NCBI GenBank assembly: GCA_947494035.1 | Contig: CANLTN010000007.1 | Location: 124,001 to 188,000 of the forward strand | DNA length: 64,000 bases | Direction of reading: 5' to 3' | From: Pseudovibrio sp947494035 | GTDB taxonomy: Bacteria; Pseudomonadota; Alphaproteobacteria; Rhizobiales; Stappiaceae | Shown: piece after piece, positions 43,202-50,755 of the stretch | Position numbering within the stretch: position 1 is the first letter of the stretch | How the letters are laid out: each line of letters starts with the position of its first letter | Translations under genes and position numbers: made by a program | The notes under the pieces: model-generated | What the model saw: only the letters and a program-made list of their open reading frames with translations | Database searches by the model: none | Told to the model about the DNA's origin: nothing

Positions 43202-43558
43202 ATGAATACATTAAAGAAAAAAGTTGCTGGCCTCGCCGTTGCTGCTGTTGTTGCGCTGGGCGTGTCCGGTACTGTGGCTCCGGCAAATGCAGGTACCAAG
43301 TTTACCGTGGAACTCCCGACTGCAAGTGTTCAATTGGTTCAGGCTCACGGCAAGAACGTACAGCATTGGAAAAAGGAAAAGCGTCAGGCGCTGAATAAGA
43401 AGCAGATCAAGCGTAAATTGCGTGCCTGGGGCTACCGGGATTTTGATAAGATAGAACGCAAGGGTGATCGATACATTGTGAAAGCCAGCTGGCGTGGTAT
43501 GCGCAAGTCACGTTTGGTTCTAGATGCCTACAGCGGACGCATTTTGAAGAAGCGTTAA
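43202..43558 (+). CDS. Small secreted basic protein with PepSY-like repeat
   Basis: This 118-aa protein has a Sec signal peptide (MNTLKKKVAGLAVAAVVALG, cleavage near PANAG) and a very basic C-terminal half, KKEKRQALNKKQIKRKLRAW, followed by GYRDFDKIERKGDRYIVKAS and LVLDAYSGRILKKR. The DRYIVKA...LVLDAYSGRIL pattern resembles a single PepSY-type module, as in the small periplasmic PepSY-like proteins of this order. ATG 43202 follows AAGGAG; the open frame upstream is not used. Function unknown. It is a single gene with its own terminator. Confidence 0.78.
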   Translation: MNTLKKKVAGLAVAAVVALGVSGTVAPANAGTKFTVELPTASVQLVQAHGKNVQHWKKEKRQALNKKQIKRKLRAWGYRDFDKIERKGDRYIVKASWRGMRKSRLVLDAYSGRILKKR

Positions 43559-43605
43559 TTCGGCTTTCTGCTGCTGCTCCCCACATTCTAGATCGCTATT
43601 TGTCC

Positions 43606-43634
43606 GACCTGCCTTTGATCAAGGCAGGTCTTTT
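43606..43634 (+). terminator. Terminator after the PepSY-like gene
   Basis: GACCTGCCTT (43606-43615) pairs perfectly with AAGGCAGGTC (43621-43630), followed by TTTT. It may also serve the convergent flavoprotein gene ending at 43647. Confidence 0.9.
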
Positions 43635-43646
43635 GGCGCTTGGCGC

Positions 43647-44285
43647 TTAGTAAGCAGTTGCTTTCAGGCGTGCCGGATATGCTTCGTCGTAGGCTTTTCC
43701 GTCGAACTTTTCTTTTGTGAGTGCTTGGGTCATCTGGCCCGCTGTTGGCAGTGTTTTAGGATCGACTTTAGCTTCTTCGGTCCATAGGCCGGAGCGGTAG
43801 ATGGCCTTTTGGCATTGAAAGTAGATCTTATCTACCGTGACCCTGATGACAGACTTTGGTGTCTTGCCTTGCATTTGGTGCTCTTCCAAAAGATTTGGGT
43901 CTATAGAGATTGTGGCTTTGCCGTTGATCCTAATAGTGTTGCCCGCTCCGGGGACAAAAAACAGCAGAGAGACGCGCGGATCGCGAACAATGTTGCGCAG
44001 ACTATCGATGCGGTTGTTTCCGCGACGGTCCGGGAACTCAATGGTTTTTTCGTCAATGACCTTTACAAAGCCTGCTGGGTCTCCACGAGGAGAACAGTCG
44101 GTTCCCTCTTCAGATACGGTTGTGAGCGCAAAGAACGGAGACGCTTCGATAAAAGTTCTGTAATGTTCGGAAATGTAGTCGATTTCTTTCTCGAGAGAGA
44201 TTGGCACCGGGTTGCCATAGAGGTCCTCAAGTTGAGACAGGCTTGTTATGTCGTGTGATACAGATGTCGGGTCTGTGTCTTGCAT
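43647..44285 (-). CDS. Pyridoxamine 5'-phosphate oxidase-like FMN flavoprotein
   Basis: This 212-aa protein has the split-barrel FMN-binding fold of PNPOx-like proteins: FFALTTVSEEGTDCSPRGDP, KTIEFPDRRGNNRIDSLRNI, PRVSLLFFVPGAGNTIRING, and KIYFQCQKAIYRSGLW. The C-terminal CQKAIYRS segment assigns it to the group often named MSMEG_1061-type PPOX flavoproteins rather than to true PdxH. It may reduce or detoxify an unknown substrate using FMN. The neighbours give no pathway clue. It is transcribed away from the alpha/beta hydrolase gene. Confidence 0.85.
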   Translation of the reverse strand: MQDTDPTSVSHDITSLSQLEDLYGNPVPISLEKEIDYISEHYRTFIEASPFFALTTVSEEGTDCSPRGDPAGFVKVIDEKTIEFPDRRGNNRIDSLRNIVRDPRVSLLFFVPGAGNTIRINGKATISIDPNLLEEHQMQGKTPKSVIRVTVDKIYFQCQKAIYRSGLWTEEAKVDPKTLPTAGQMTQALTKEKFDGKAYDEAYPARLKATAY

Positions 44286-44397
44286 CTAAGTTTCCTAATA
44301 TTACGCATTGGTCGGGACAAATTTCCAGAAATTGCGCTTGCGGTGGGTTATGCGGACAGGCTATCAAATTATGTATGGGTGAACTAGGGGTTGCGTG

Positions 44398-45342
44398 ATG
44401 ATGGTACTGATCGATACGGATTTCAATCGGGTTCCCGAGGGGGCGCAGTCTGGCTTTATCCAGACGGAAGACAATGTAAAAATCCGTTGGGCTCGTTGGG
44501 CTCCGACCAGCTCTCCATTGAAGGGGACTGTGACTATCGTTCAGGGTCGCGCCGAGTTTATTGAGAAGTATTTTGAAGTTGTTGAGGAACTACGGGCGCG
44601 AGGCTTCTATGTGGTCGCATTTGACTTGCGTGGGCAGGGCGGGTCTGAGCGTTTGCTGAAGAATGAGCGCCGTGGTCACGTTGAAAGTTTTGATGAATTC
44701 GCGCTTGATCTGTACGCTGTGCTCGACAATGTGGCGCTCTCCGACTGTCCGGGACCGCATTTTCTATTGGGGCATTCAACTGGCGGCGCAGTCGTGATGC
44801 ACGCGAATCGACGGCTGAAGACGAAGATTGATCGGGCTGTGTTGACCGCGCCTTTGGTTAGTCTTGCGATGAAAGGGCGTCTGTTCAAGATGGCTGGAGC
44901 GCTTGCCAAGACGCTGGTCTGGGTTGGTATGGGGAATTCTTTTGTTCCCGGTGGTAATGACAAGATCATGTTGGATTATGATGGCAACAAGCTGACGTCT
45001 GACCCGGACCGCTTCAAGCGCATGAATGCCATTCTCGAAGCAGCGCCTCAGCTGGGGCTGGGTTCTCCAACTGTGAGTTGGTTTCGTGCTATGGGCTTGG
45101 CCACAGAGCATTTCAGGGAGCCGGAATTCCAAATTGAATTCGGGGTGCCTTCGCTTATCATCGGAGCCGGGAATGATCAGATGGTTTCCACGGATGATGC
45201 CGAGGAACTCTGTCGTTCCTGTCCTAGCATGAGCTTCTTGGAAATACGAGGATCTTGCCACGAGATTCTGATGGAGCGAGATCCTTATCGCGAGCAGTTC
45301 TGGGCTGCGTTTGATGCATTTATTCCCGGAAGTGCGGATTAG
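44398..45342 (+). CDS. Alpha/beta hydrolase (lysophospholipase/monoglyceride lipase-like)
   Basis: This protein of about 314 aa belongs to the PldB/monoacylglycerol lipase group (Hydrolase_4). The oxyanion and strand motif is GTVTIVQGRAEFIEKYFEVV, with FDLRGQGGSERL as the next landmark. The nucleophile elbow is GHSTGGA with the catalytic Ser, the acid lies probably in IIGAGNDQMVSTDDA, and the His lies in GSCHEILMERD. No signal peptide is present, so it acts in the cytoplasm or at the inner membrane. ATG 44398 is preferred over the GTG at 44395. It is convergent with hisN and overlaps it by 4 bases. Confidence 0.88.
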   Translation: MMVLIDTDFNRVPEGAQSGFIQTEDNVKIRWARWAPTSSPLKGTVTIVQGRAEFIEKYFEVVEELRARGFYVVAFDLRGQGGSERLLKNERRGHVESFDEFALDLYAVLDNVALSDCPGPHFLLGHSTGGAVVMHANRRLKTKIDRAVLTAPLVSLAMKGRLFKMAGALAKTLVWVGMGNSFVPGGNDKIMLDYDGNKLTSDPDRFKRMNAILEAAPQLGLGSPTVSWFRAMGLATEHFREPEFQIEFGVPSLIIGAGNDQMVSTDDAEELCRSCPSMSFLEIRGSCHEILMERDPYREQFWAAFDAFIPGSAD

Positions 45343-46130
45343 ACAGCAGCGCTTGCCAGTTTGATGAGGAGCTCGTCGTGGAGGCGCTTGTCGCCAGTGG
45401 CTACGACCTGACCACCGTCGGCTGCGTTGCCGCCTGTCCAGTTGGTGACAAAACCACCTGCGCCTTCGATGATCGGGATCAGGGCAAGGATGTCGTAGGT
45501 GTTCATGCCGGACTCAATTACTGCATCAAAGCCGGCTGCTGCCACCATGGCATAGCCATAGCAGTCTGTGCTGTAGCGGGTGAGGCGGGCTTCTGCACAA
45601 ATGGCATCCCAGACTGGGCGTTCGGTTTCATTGAAGAGGGCTGGCTCAGTGGTGGTGATGACTGCTTCTGACAGAGACGCGCAGTTACGGGTCTTCAGTG
45701 GGCGTTCTCCCAGAGGGCCGCTCATAAAGGCTTCGTTGCAATTGCCCCAAAAACGCTCGCTGTTGTAGGGCTGGCTCATGATGCCTTGAACGGCTTTGCC
45801 GTTGGTTCTGAGACCGATCAATGTGCCCCATAGCGGTGTTCCACAGATGAAAGAGCGTGTGCCGTCGACGGGGTCTAGAACCCAGACGTTTTCAGCGTTT
45901 TCACGGGTCCTGCCGTATTCCTCGCCAATGATCCCGTGGTCGGGGCGCTCGACTTCCAGAACTGCGCGGATCGCTTCTTCTGCTGACCGGTCGGCGATTG
46001 TGACCGGGTCAAAACCTGCCTCCAGCTTGTTCACGACCTCGTAGCCGCTGCGGAAGTGCTGCATAGTCTTGGTGTCTGCCGCGTCGGCAAGTTTGTGAAG
46101 AAAAGCGTAGTCAGGATTGGAAGAGGTCAT
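45339..46130 (-). CDS. hisN: Histidinol-phosphatase (inositol monophosphatase family)
   Basis: This 263-aa Mg2+-dependent phosphatase has metal-binding motifs GEEYG (motif A) and WVLDPVDGTRSFICGTPLWG (motif B), and a C-terminal GMNTYDILALIPIIEGAGG that replaces the common WDxAAG. This NYDILALIPIIEGAGG-type ending is typical of HisN-type enzymes of actinobacteria and alphaproteobacteria, which remove the phosphate of histidinol-P. It lies in the conserved block with N-formylglutamate amidohydrolase and cpdR. The assignment versus general inositol phosphatase rests on these motifs and synteny. Confidence 0.88.
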   Translation of the reverse strand: MTSSNPDYAFLHKLADAADTKTMQHFRSGYEVVNKLEAGFDPVTIADRSAEEAIRAVLEVERPDHGIIGEEYGRTRENAENVWVLDPVDGTRSFICGTPLWGTLIGLRTNGKAVQGIMSQPYNSERFWGNCNEAFMSGPLGERPLKTRNCASLSEAVITTTEPALFNETERPVWDAICAEARLTRYSTDCYGYAMVAAAGFDAVIESGMNTYDILALIPIIEGAGGFVTNWTGGNAADGGQVVATGDKRLHDELLIKLASAAV

Positions 46131-46424
46131 ATCAGGTCATCCGGTAGGAGCAGTCAATCGCCTGCGCACAATAGTCGGGATTTTGAAAAGTGCAAATGAG
46201 TTGGGCAGTTAGCTCCAACTTAATTCGTGATGAGTTGTTTTGTGCCGGCTCGGCAAGGTCAGCGGCCTCTCATTGATAGGCTCGAATATGTCATCGGAAT
46301 TGCTATTATCCGTGAAAAATAGGGGTGTGATCGCCAAGATACAAACTGGCCAATTCGTCTAGGAACAACCCAAGTTCTATGCTGAGCGCTTGACGTTCTT
46401 GCGACGCAGTGCGAGCTTTATTGC

Positions 46425-46519
46425 AGCGCGACATTCGGTGTCTGCGCCGCCCTTCGCGATAAAGGGCGCTCCTCCCTAGACTAAAGGCCGCCTCCCTTAT
46501 GGGTGCGGCCTTTTTTTTG
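46425..46519 (+). ncRNA. CUCCUCCC-type small RNA candidate (CcsR/cuckoo/alpha-r14-like)
   Basis: A first hairpin GCCCTT/AAGGGC (46449-46454 with 46462-46467) is followed directly by CTCCTCCC (46469-46476) and then by a strong terminator AAGGCCGC/GCGGCCTT (46484-46491 with 46505-46512) with eight T. The terminator loop again carries CTCCC. The octamer and layout recall the anti-Shine-Dalgarno sRNAs known in alphaproteobacteria as CcsR or cuckoo RNAs. The 5' end is estimated from a TTGAC box near 46390. No upstream gene reads into this terminator; hisN is on the other strand. Confidence 0.55.
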
Positions 46520-46524
46520 TTTGG

Positions 46525-46697
46525 CTGTTGCTGGTAATCCGGCCAAGGTGGTGCGATCCCGGTTCTCTGACGTGCAAATTCAGATGCTTTTGGAGATGAA
46601 ATGGTGGGATTGGCCGGATGACGTTCTGAAAGACGCTATGCCTCTTTTGTGCTCGTCAGGCATTGAGAGGCTTTACGACTACTGGCTTGGGTTTTGA
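46525..46697 (+). pseudogene. C-terminal remnant of a CatB/Vat-type hexapeptide acetyltransferase
   Basis: The frame reads AVAGNPAKVVRSRFSDVQIQ, then WWDWPDDVLKDAMPLLCSSG and IERLYDY, which is the C-terminal tail of xenobiotic (type B chloramphenicol) acetyltransferases. All of the preceding left-handed beta-helix is absent: the sequence upstream is the sRNA terminator and noncoding DNA. It is therefore a 56-codon gene fragment, though its tail reads through without frameshift to a natural stop. Confidence 0.75.
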
Positions 46698-46719
46698 GGG
46701 GCGCGCTTTTGGCACCAGC

Positions 46720-47751
46720 TCATTCGGCTGCCAGTGTTTCTCTCGCAAAGGTTTCTGTGACCATTTCGACGAGTGCAGTCAGGAAGACCAGGAGATCCTC
46801 ACGTAAGTCATGAAAACCTGCGTGCGGGTGGTGCGTGTGCTCATCCATGTAGAGCGCACGATTGATCTCGACCTGGAGGGCATGCACGCCGCGTTCTGGT
46901 TTGCCGTAGTTTTCGGTAATGTAGCCGCCAGCGTAAGGACGGTTCAGGGCGACGTTGTAGCCCATGTTTTGCAATAAACCGACAGCGCAGGACGAGAGCC
47001 AACTGGAACAGCTGGTGCCAAAGCGATCTCCAATGACGAAATCTGCTTTAGGGTCATGGTTCTTGTTTGAGTTTGCGGATGGCATTGAGTGGCAGTCGAC
47101 GAGGACCGCGAGGCCAAATCTGTCCTGCACATTGTTCAGGAGGCCACGAAGGGTGTTGTGATAGGGTTTATAGACCTTCTCAATGCGGTCCAGACCTTCT
47201 TCTGCAGGAATACGGGTGCGATAGATCTCCCTGCGCTCACCAACGATGCGGGCGATGGTTCCAAGGCCTCCAGCAACGCGCAGAGAGCGAGAGTTGATGT
47301 GCTTGGGGAGCTTACCCTCAAACATTTTGGGATCCAGCTCGTAGGCTTCCCTGTTCACGTCAAGGTATGCGCGCGGGAAGTTCGCCTTCAGGACTGGTGC
47401 TCCCAGTTGCTCAACGTCTTTGAGCAGTAGATCAACAAAGGCGTCTTCGCTCTGCCTGATCTGTGTAGAGTCCAGGCGGGATGCCTGAAGAAACGAGGAA
47501 AGGTATGCCCGCCCGGAATGGGGGCTGTTGAAGACAAATGGGACAGAGTCTTCATCAGGGGAGAGGACCTCAAAAGCGGGTATCTGATCTCCGGCGCCGT
47601 GCGTATGACTATAGTTCGCTATGGCTTTAATCTGATGGTCTTCCAAAACTGACACAGAGCCAACATTCCTTAATTGCCGCAATTCTCCCCAGTATAGAGC
47701 TAGATCTACGTATGGGCCAGACTTTAGAGCGCGAGCTTGTGAAATAGGCAA
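46720..47751 (-). CDS. N-formylglutamate amidohydrolase family protein
   Basis: This 343-aa protein (FGase family) has a conserved core of about 265 residues starting at PFVFNSPHSGRAYLSSFL. It continues through QSEDAFVDLLLKD, FPRAYLDVNREAYELDPKMF, and VLVDCHSMPSANSN, with the metal-binding His/Asp, to ITENYGKPERGVHALQVEIN. It would hydrolyse N-formyl or other N-acyl amino acids. The first about 60 residues lie outside the family core, and no ATG falls between, so the real start may be a later GTG (for example before SVLEDHQ). Its linkage to cpdR and hisN is conserved in this order. Confidence 0.85.
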   Translation of the reverse strand: MPISQARALKSGPYVDLALYWGELRQLRNVGSVSVLEDHQIKAIANYSHTHGAGDQIPAFEVLSPDEDSVPFVFNSPHSGRAYLSSFLQASRLDSTQIRQSEDAFVDLLLKDVEQLGAPVLKANFPRAYLDVNREAYELDPKMFEGKLPKHINSRSLRVAGGLGTIARIVGERREIYRTRIPAEEGLDRIEKVYKPYHNTLRGLLNNVQDRFGLAVLVDCHSMPSANSNKNHDPKADFVIGDRFGTSCSSWLSSCAVGLLQNMGYNVALNRPYAGGYITENYGKPERGVHALQVEINRALYMDEHTHHPHAGFHDLREDLLVFLTALVEMVTETFARETLAAE

Positions 47752-48018
47752 GAGAGAACGGATATTTTGCTCAGACGTGACGGGGAGGTCGCACTGGGCC
47801 TTTATTTGACGCAGAAGTCTCTTTAGAAGTGTACCTGTTTCATTTGCCCCTATTGTTTTGACTGGTATTCCCGAGTAGCTTCCTGAACCTAACAGCGTAC
47901 GGTATTCGGAATCTGTCGGATTGCGAGGGGGAGTGCGTTTGACATATTCTATTGATTTACGGGGCCGCTCTGAAAGGGGACCCTCGTCGCTGCACCTGGA
48001 GTTTTAAGGTTGTCGAAC

Positions 48019-48375
48019 ATGTCTCGAATTCTGCTCGCGGAAGACGATAATGACATGCGCCAGTTCTTGTCCAAGGCACTTGAGAAGGCTGGGCACACTG
48101 TTGTTTCCTTTGATAATGGAAAGAGCGCATACGAACGTATTTGCGAAGAGCCCTTCGCCCTCTTGCTGACTGACATCGTGATGCCGGAGATGGATGGTAT
48201 TGAGTTAGCTCGCAAAGCTACTCAGCTAGATCCGGACCTCAAGGTCATGTTCATCACAGGATTTGCTGCTGTTGCGCTCAATCCGGATTCCAAAGCGCCT
48301 CAGGATGCAAAAGTTCTTTCCAAGCCTTTTCACTTAAAAGATTTAGTGCGCGAAGTGGAAAAAATGCTCATTTAG
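48019..48375 (+). CDS. cpdR: Response regulator CpdR
   Basis: This 118-aa single-domain receiver starts MSRILLAEDDNDMRQFLSKA. The acidic pocket is Glu8-Asp9-Asp10, the phospho-acceptor is Asp52 in LLTDIVMPEMDG, and the conserved Lys lies in VLSKPFH. In Caulobacter, CpdR receives phosphate from the CckA-ChpT relay, and when unphosphorylated it primes ClpXP to degrade cell-cycle proteins. Length and sequence match CpdR closely. ATG 48019 is preferred over the TTG at 48010. Confidence 0.93.
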   Translation: MSRILLAEDDNDMRQFLSKALEKAGHTVVSFDNGKSAYERICEEPFALLLTDIVMPEMDGIELARKATQLDPDLKVMFITGFAAVALNPDSKAPQDAKVLSKPFHLKDLVREVEKMLI

Positions 48376-48508
48376 TTAGTTTTTAGGGGTGAATGTGGAA
48401 AGAGACCGCAAATTTCCATTTTTGGACTTGCACGTTCTCCAAATTCCACTTATACGCCTCTCCACCGCAGCGTTAAACCGCTGACGGACGAGCTTCTTTG
48501 AAAGTTTC

Positions 48509-48583
<75 letters not shown>

Positions 48584-48773
48584 TTTTTCGTCGGTTAACA
48601 TCTTAGATGTCAATCCGGCGGAGCGGGTCCTGACTTCAGTCCCTGCGCCGCTTCGTAAGAATGCAGCGCGGCGAAGTCAGAGGCTATCACTGGAGGCGCT
48701 TCGCGCCTCTTTTCACTGGCGGATCGTGGTACTTCAGGATCCCTAAGTTATTGTCCCTAACCGGGGTAGGATA

Positions 48774-48899
48774 ATGAAGATTAAGAACTCTCTTAAGGCA
48801 CTCATGGGCCGCCATCGTGATAACCAGATGGTACGTCGCAAGGGTCGCGTTTACATCATCAACAAAAAGAACCCACGCTTTAAAGCGCGTCAGGGTTAA
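48774..48899 (+). CDS. rpmJ: Ribosomal protein L36 (41-aa form)
   Basis: This 41-codon gene reads MKIKNSLKALMGRHRDNQMV, then RRKGRVYIINKKNPRFKARQ and a final G. This is the 41-residue L36 of alphaproteobacteria, which lacks the four zinc-ligand cysteines of the 37/38-aa form. It binds 23S rRNA in the large subunit. It follows the tRNA-Val gene by 190 bases, has GGGGTAGG upstream as its ribosome-binding site, and ends before a strong terminator. The position near pyk and the TPR gene is conserved in the order. Confidence 0.97.
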   Translation: MKIKNSLKALMGRHRDNQMVRRKGRVYIINKKNPRFKARQG

Positions 48900-48960
48900 G
48901 TTTTTCGCACTGATTTGAACTAAATCAGCGCCAAAAACCCTTGGTTCTAAGAGTTGCGAG

Positions 48961-49002
48961 CCGCATGGCAAAAGTGAGATGCTTTTGCCATGCGGTTTTT
49001 TT
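48961..49002 (+). terminator. Terminator of rpmJ
   Basis: CCGCATGGCAAAAG (48961-48974) pairs perfectly over 14 bp with CTTTTGCCATGCGG (48982-48995), followed by seven T. Confidence 0.95.
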
Positions 49003-49040
49003 CGTTTGCTCGCCCAAACAACCCGATCTCCGGGGCATTG

Positions 49041-49847
49041 ATGCCTCTGATGTCTCAGCTCGTCGGGACTTCCAGAAGGGTATCTTCTTCACGACACTCA
49101 AACCGGCTCAAGCATCCTGCTGGGCTTCGCGTTGCCGCTTTGGTCTTCTGCTGGTTGTTGTTAGTTATTGGCAGCACTCAGATGGTCGCCGCTGAAGGCG
49201 GGCGGGGCGCTAGGAGTGGCTTGGAACTGCAGACAGTGCGGGGATTGCCTGATGGGCTTCCCAAGCTGAGTGCGGGACCTGATGTGGCTCTTGAGGGGCC
49301 TGCGGGAGGTCCTGCCCAGATCGGTCGGTCTGTTCCCGGTCGTGGCGTTCCTGCTCACTACACACGCCGAGAGCTTCTGGATGCGCTGTTCCTTGAGTTA
49401 AGGGATGCTGACAGTCTGGGGGACGCTCAGGCGATCTCCAGGCGCATTCATAGCCTCTTCATGCAGTCTGGCAGTCATACGCTTGATTTGCTCATGATGC
49501 GTGCTGGCACGGCCATTGATAACAAAGATTACGGTTTGGCTCTTGATTTGCTGGATGCGGTTGTTCGCCTTGATCCGGACTATGTTGAAGGTTGGAACCG
49601 TCGGGCAACTGTGTATTTCATGAAAGAAGATCTGGGGCGCTCACTTGCTGATATTGAGCAGGTGCTGCGGATTGAGCCACGTCATTTCCCTGCACTTTCC
49701 GGTTTTGGCATGATCCTGAGGAAAGCGGGGGAGAACGAAAAGGCACTCGAGGTGTTCCAGCATGTGTTGAGCATCTATCCGTTGCTGGAAAATGCTCAGG
49801 ACGCTGTCACAAGTCTTCGTGAGGAGCTGTGGGGGCAATATCATTAG
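49041..49847 (+). CDS. TPR-repeat exported protein
   Basis: This protein of about 268 aa has an N-terminal signal or anchor helix (LRVAALVFCWLLLVIGSTQM, then VAAEG) and at least three TPR units (about 145-255; LDLLMMRAGTAIDNKDYGLA, VEGWNRRATVYFMKEDLGRS, FPALSGFGMILRKAGENEKA). It is likely periplasmic. An open frame begins at 48990, but that ATG lies inside the rpmJ terminator stem, so ATG 49041 (or 49050) is more credible. It overlaps the convergent TetR reading frame by 41 bases. A TPR gene beside rpmJ and pyk is conserved in related genomes. Confidence 0.85.
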   Translation: MPLMSQLVGTSRRVSSSRHSNRLKHPAGLRVAALVFCWLLLVIGSTQMVAAEGGRGARSGLELQTVRGLPDGLPKLSAGPDVALEGPAGGPAQIGRSVPGRGVPAHYTRRELLDALFLELRDADSLGDAQAISRRIHSLFMQSGSHTLDLLMMRAGTAIDNKDYGLALDLLDAVVRLDPDYVEGWNRRATVYFMKEDLGRSLADIEQVLRIEPRHFPALSGFGMILRKAGENEKALEVFQHVLSIYPLLENAQDAVTSLREELWGQYH

Positions 49848-50413
49848 ACGCAGTTGATGTGAGGCGCTTGTGCTCATCCAGAACGCGATCAGCGGCTCTG
49901 GTTATTCCGGCATGATATTCTGCGTAGTTAGCAACCGTGAGTGATAGACCTTTTGCAAGCGTGTAGAGGATGAACGCGTCATCGTCTGCCTGATCTTTTG
50001 TACGGTCACTGTGAGCCTCCAGAATGACCTCTCCGATCTTGAACATGACCTGCGGTATAAGGCCTTTCCCAACTGCGGATATTACCTGTTCACCGATCTG
50101 CATCAGCTCGGCTCCATGAGCTGAGTTTCTGATCAGGTCAACGTGCTGACCGATCATGATGTCCAGCGCATAAAGTATGCGAGATTTGGGATCGTTGGTT
50201 TTCTCGGAAAGAATTTCGAGGGCCTGAAGAGCAACCTCTTCAGAATATTCCGCGATTATGGTCTGGAACAACTCTTCTTTATTTTTGAATTTTTTTATAG
50301 AGCGACTGGCGTGAAAGGCCGACCGCGTTTGCAATGTCGTCGACGGAAGTTTTGCGAAAGCCATATTGAGCAAAAACAGTCAGCGCTTTCTTTTTATCAA
50401 AGCTTATTTTCAT
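49807..50413 (-). pseudogene. TetR-family regulator, frameshifted in a poly-A run
   Basis: From ATG 50413 the minus strand reads MKISFDKKKALTVFAQYGFR, then KTSVDDIANAVGLSRQSLYK, an intact TetR helix-turn-helix. It then meets A7 (plus-strand T7, 50290-50296), after which the frame closes within four codons. Removing one A joins it to the open frame FKNKEELFQTIIAEYS, which encodes the ligand-binding domain to the stop at 49807. The whole would be about 201 aa, normal for TetR. The shift may be a true mutation, a phase-variable or slippage-rescued site, or a sequencing error. A palindrome just upstream fits its own operator. Confidence 0.85.
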
Positions 50414-50421
50414 GTCTGCCT

Positions 50422-50450
50422 AGTTGACGAATATGGTGATATTGTCAACT
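50422..50450. promoter_or_regulatory. Candidate operator of the TetR gene
   Basis: AGTTGAC (50422-50428) and GTCAACT (50444-50450) form a perfect 7-bp inverted repeat 8 bases before the TetR start codon, where an autoregulatory site is expected. The 50414-50755 gap otherwise holds only the pyk terminator and no gene. Confidence 0.45.
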
Positions 50451-50689
50451 TTACTACGGTATTCTGCGGGGACGTCTATTGAAAAGGGTCGTGAGTACAG
50501 CGAACAGGGGCGGCTCGGTATGGAGCTAGACTGCAACTGAATCGCCGTGTTTTGAGCAGTAAGAGATAAATCATAACAGGAGATAACCATGAGATTGGTT
50601 TTGGGGCTAATAGTGCTCTCCTCGGTACTGCTGACCTTTAGGTGCTCCATGATGCTTCGATGTTCGGAGATTTCCGTCTGATCAATGAT

Positions 50690-50722
50690 AAAAAAAGCCC
50701 GTGATGCGAGATCACGGGCTTT
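50690..50722 (-). terminator. Terminator of pyk
   Basis: AAAGCCCGTGAT (50694-50705) pairs perfectly over 12 bp with ATCACGGGCTTT (50711-50722). On the minus strand it continues into TTTTTTTATC. Confidence 0.95.
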
Positions 50723-50755
50723 CTCAATGATTTTGCAGCAGTGCCGTTTGGCGAT

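Noticed and set aside
48990..49040. Upstream start of the TPR protein at 48990
   Set aside because: That ATG lies within the rpmJ terminator stem and would add residues before an already adequate signal peptide.
50420..50650. 76-codon minus-strand open frame between the TetR gene and pyk
   Set aside because: No family resemblance or ribosome-binding site; it overlaps the operator-like dyad.
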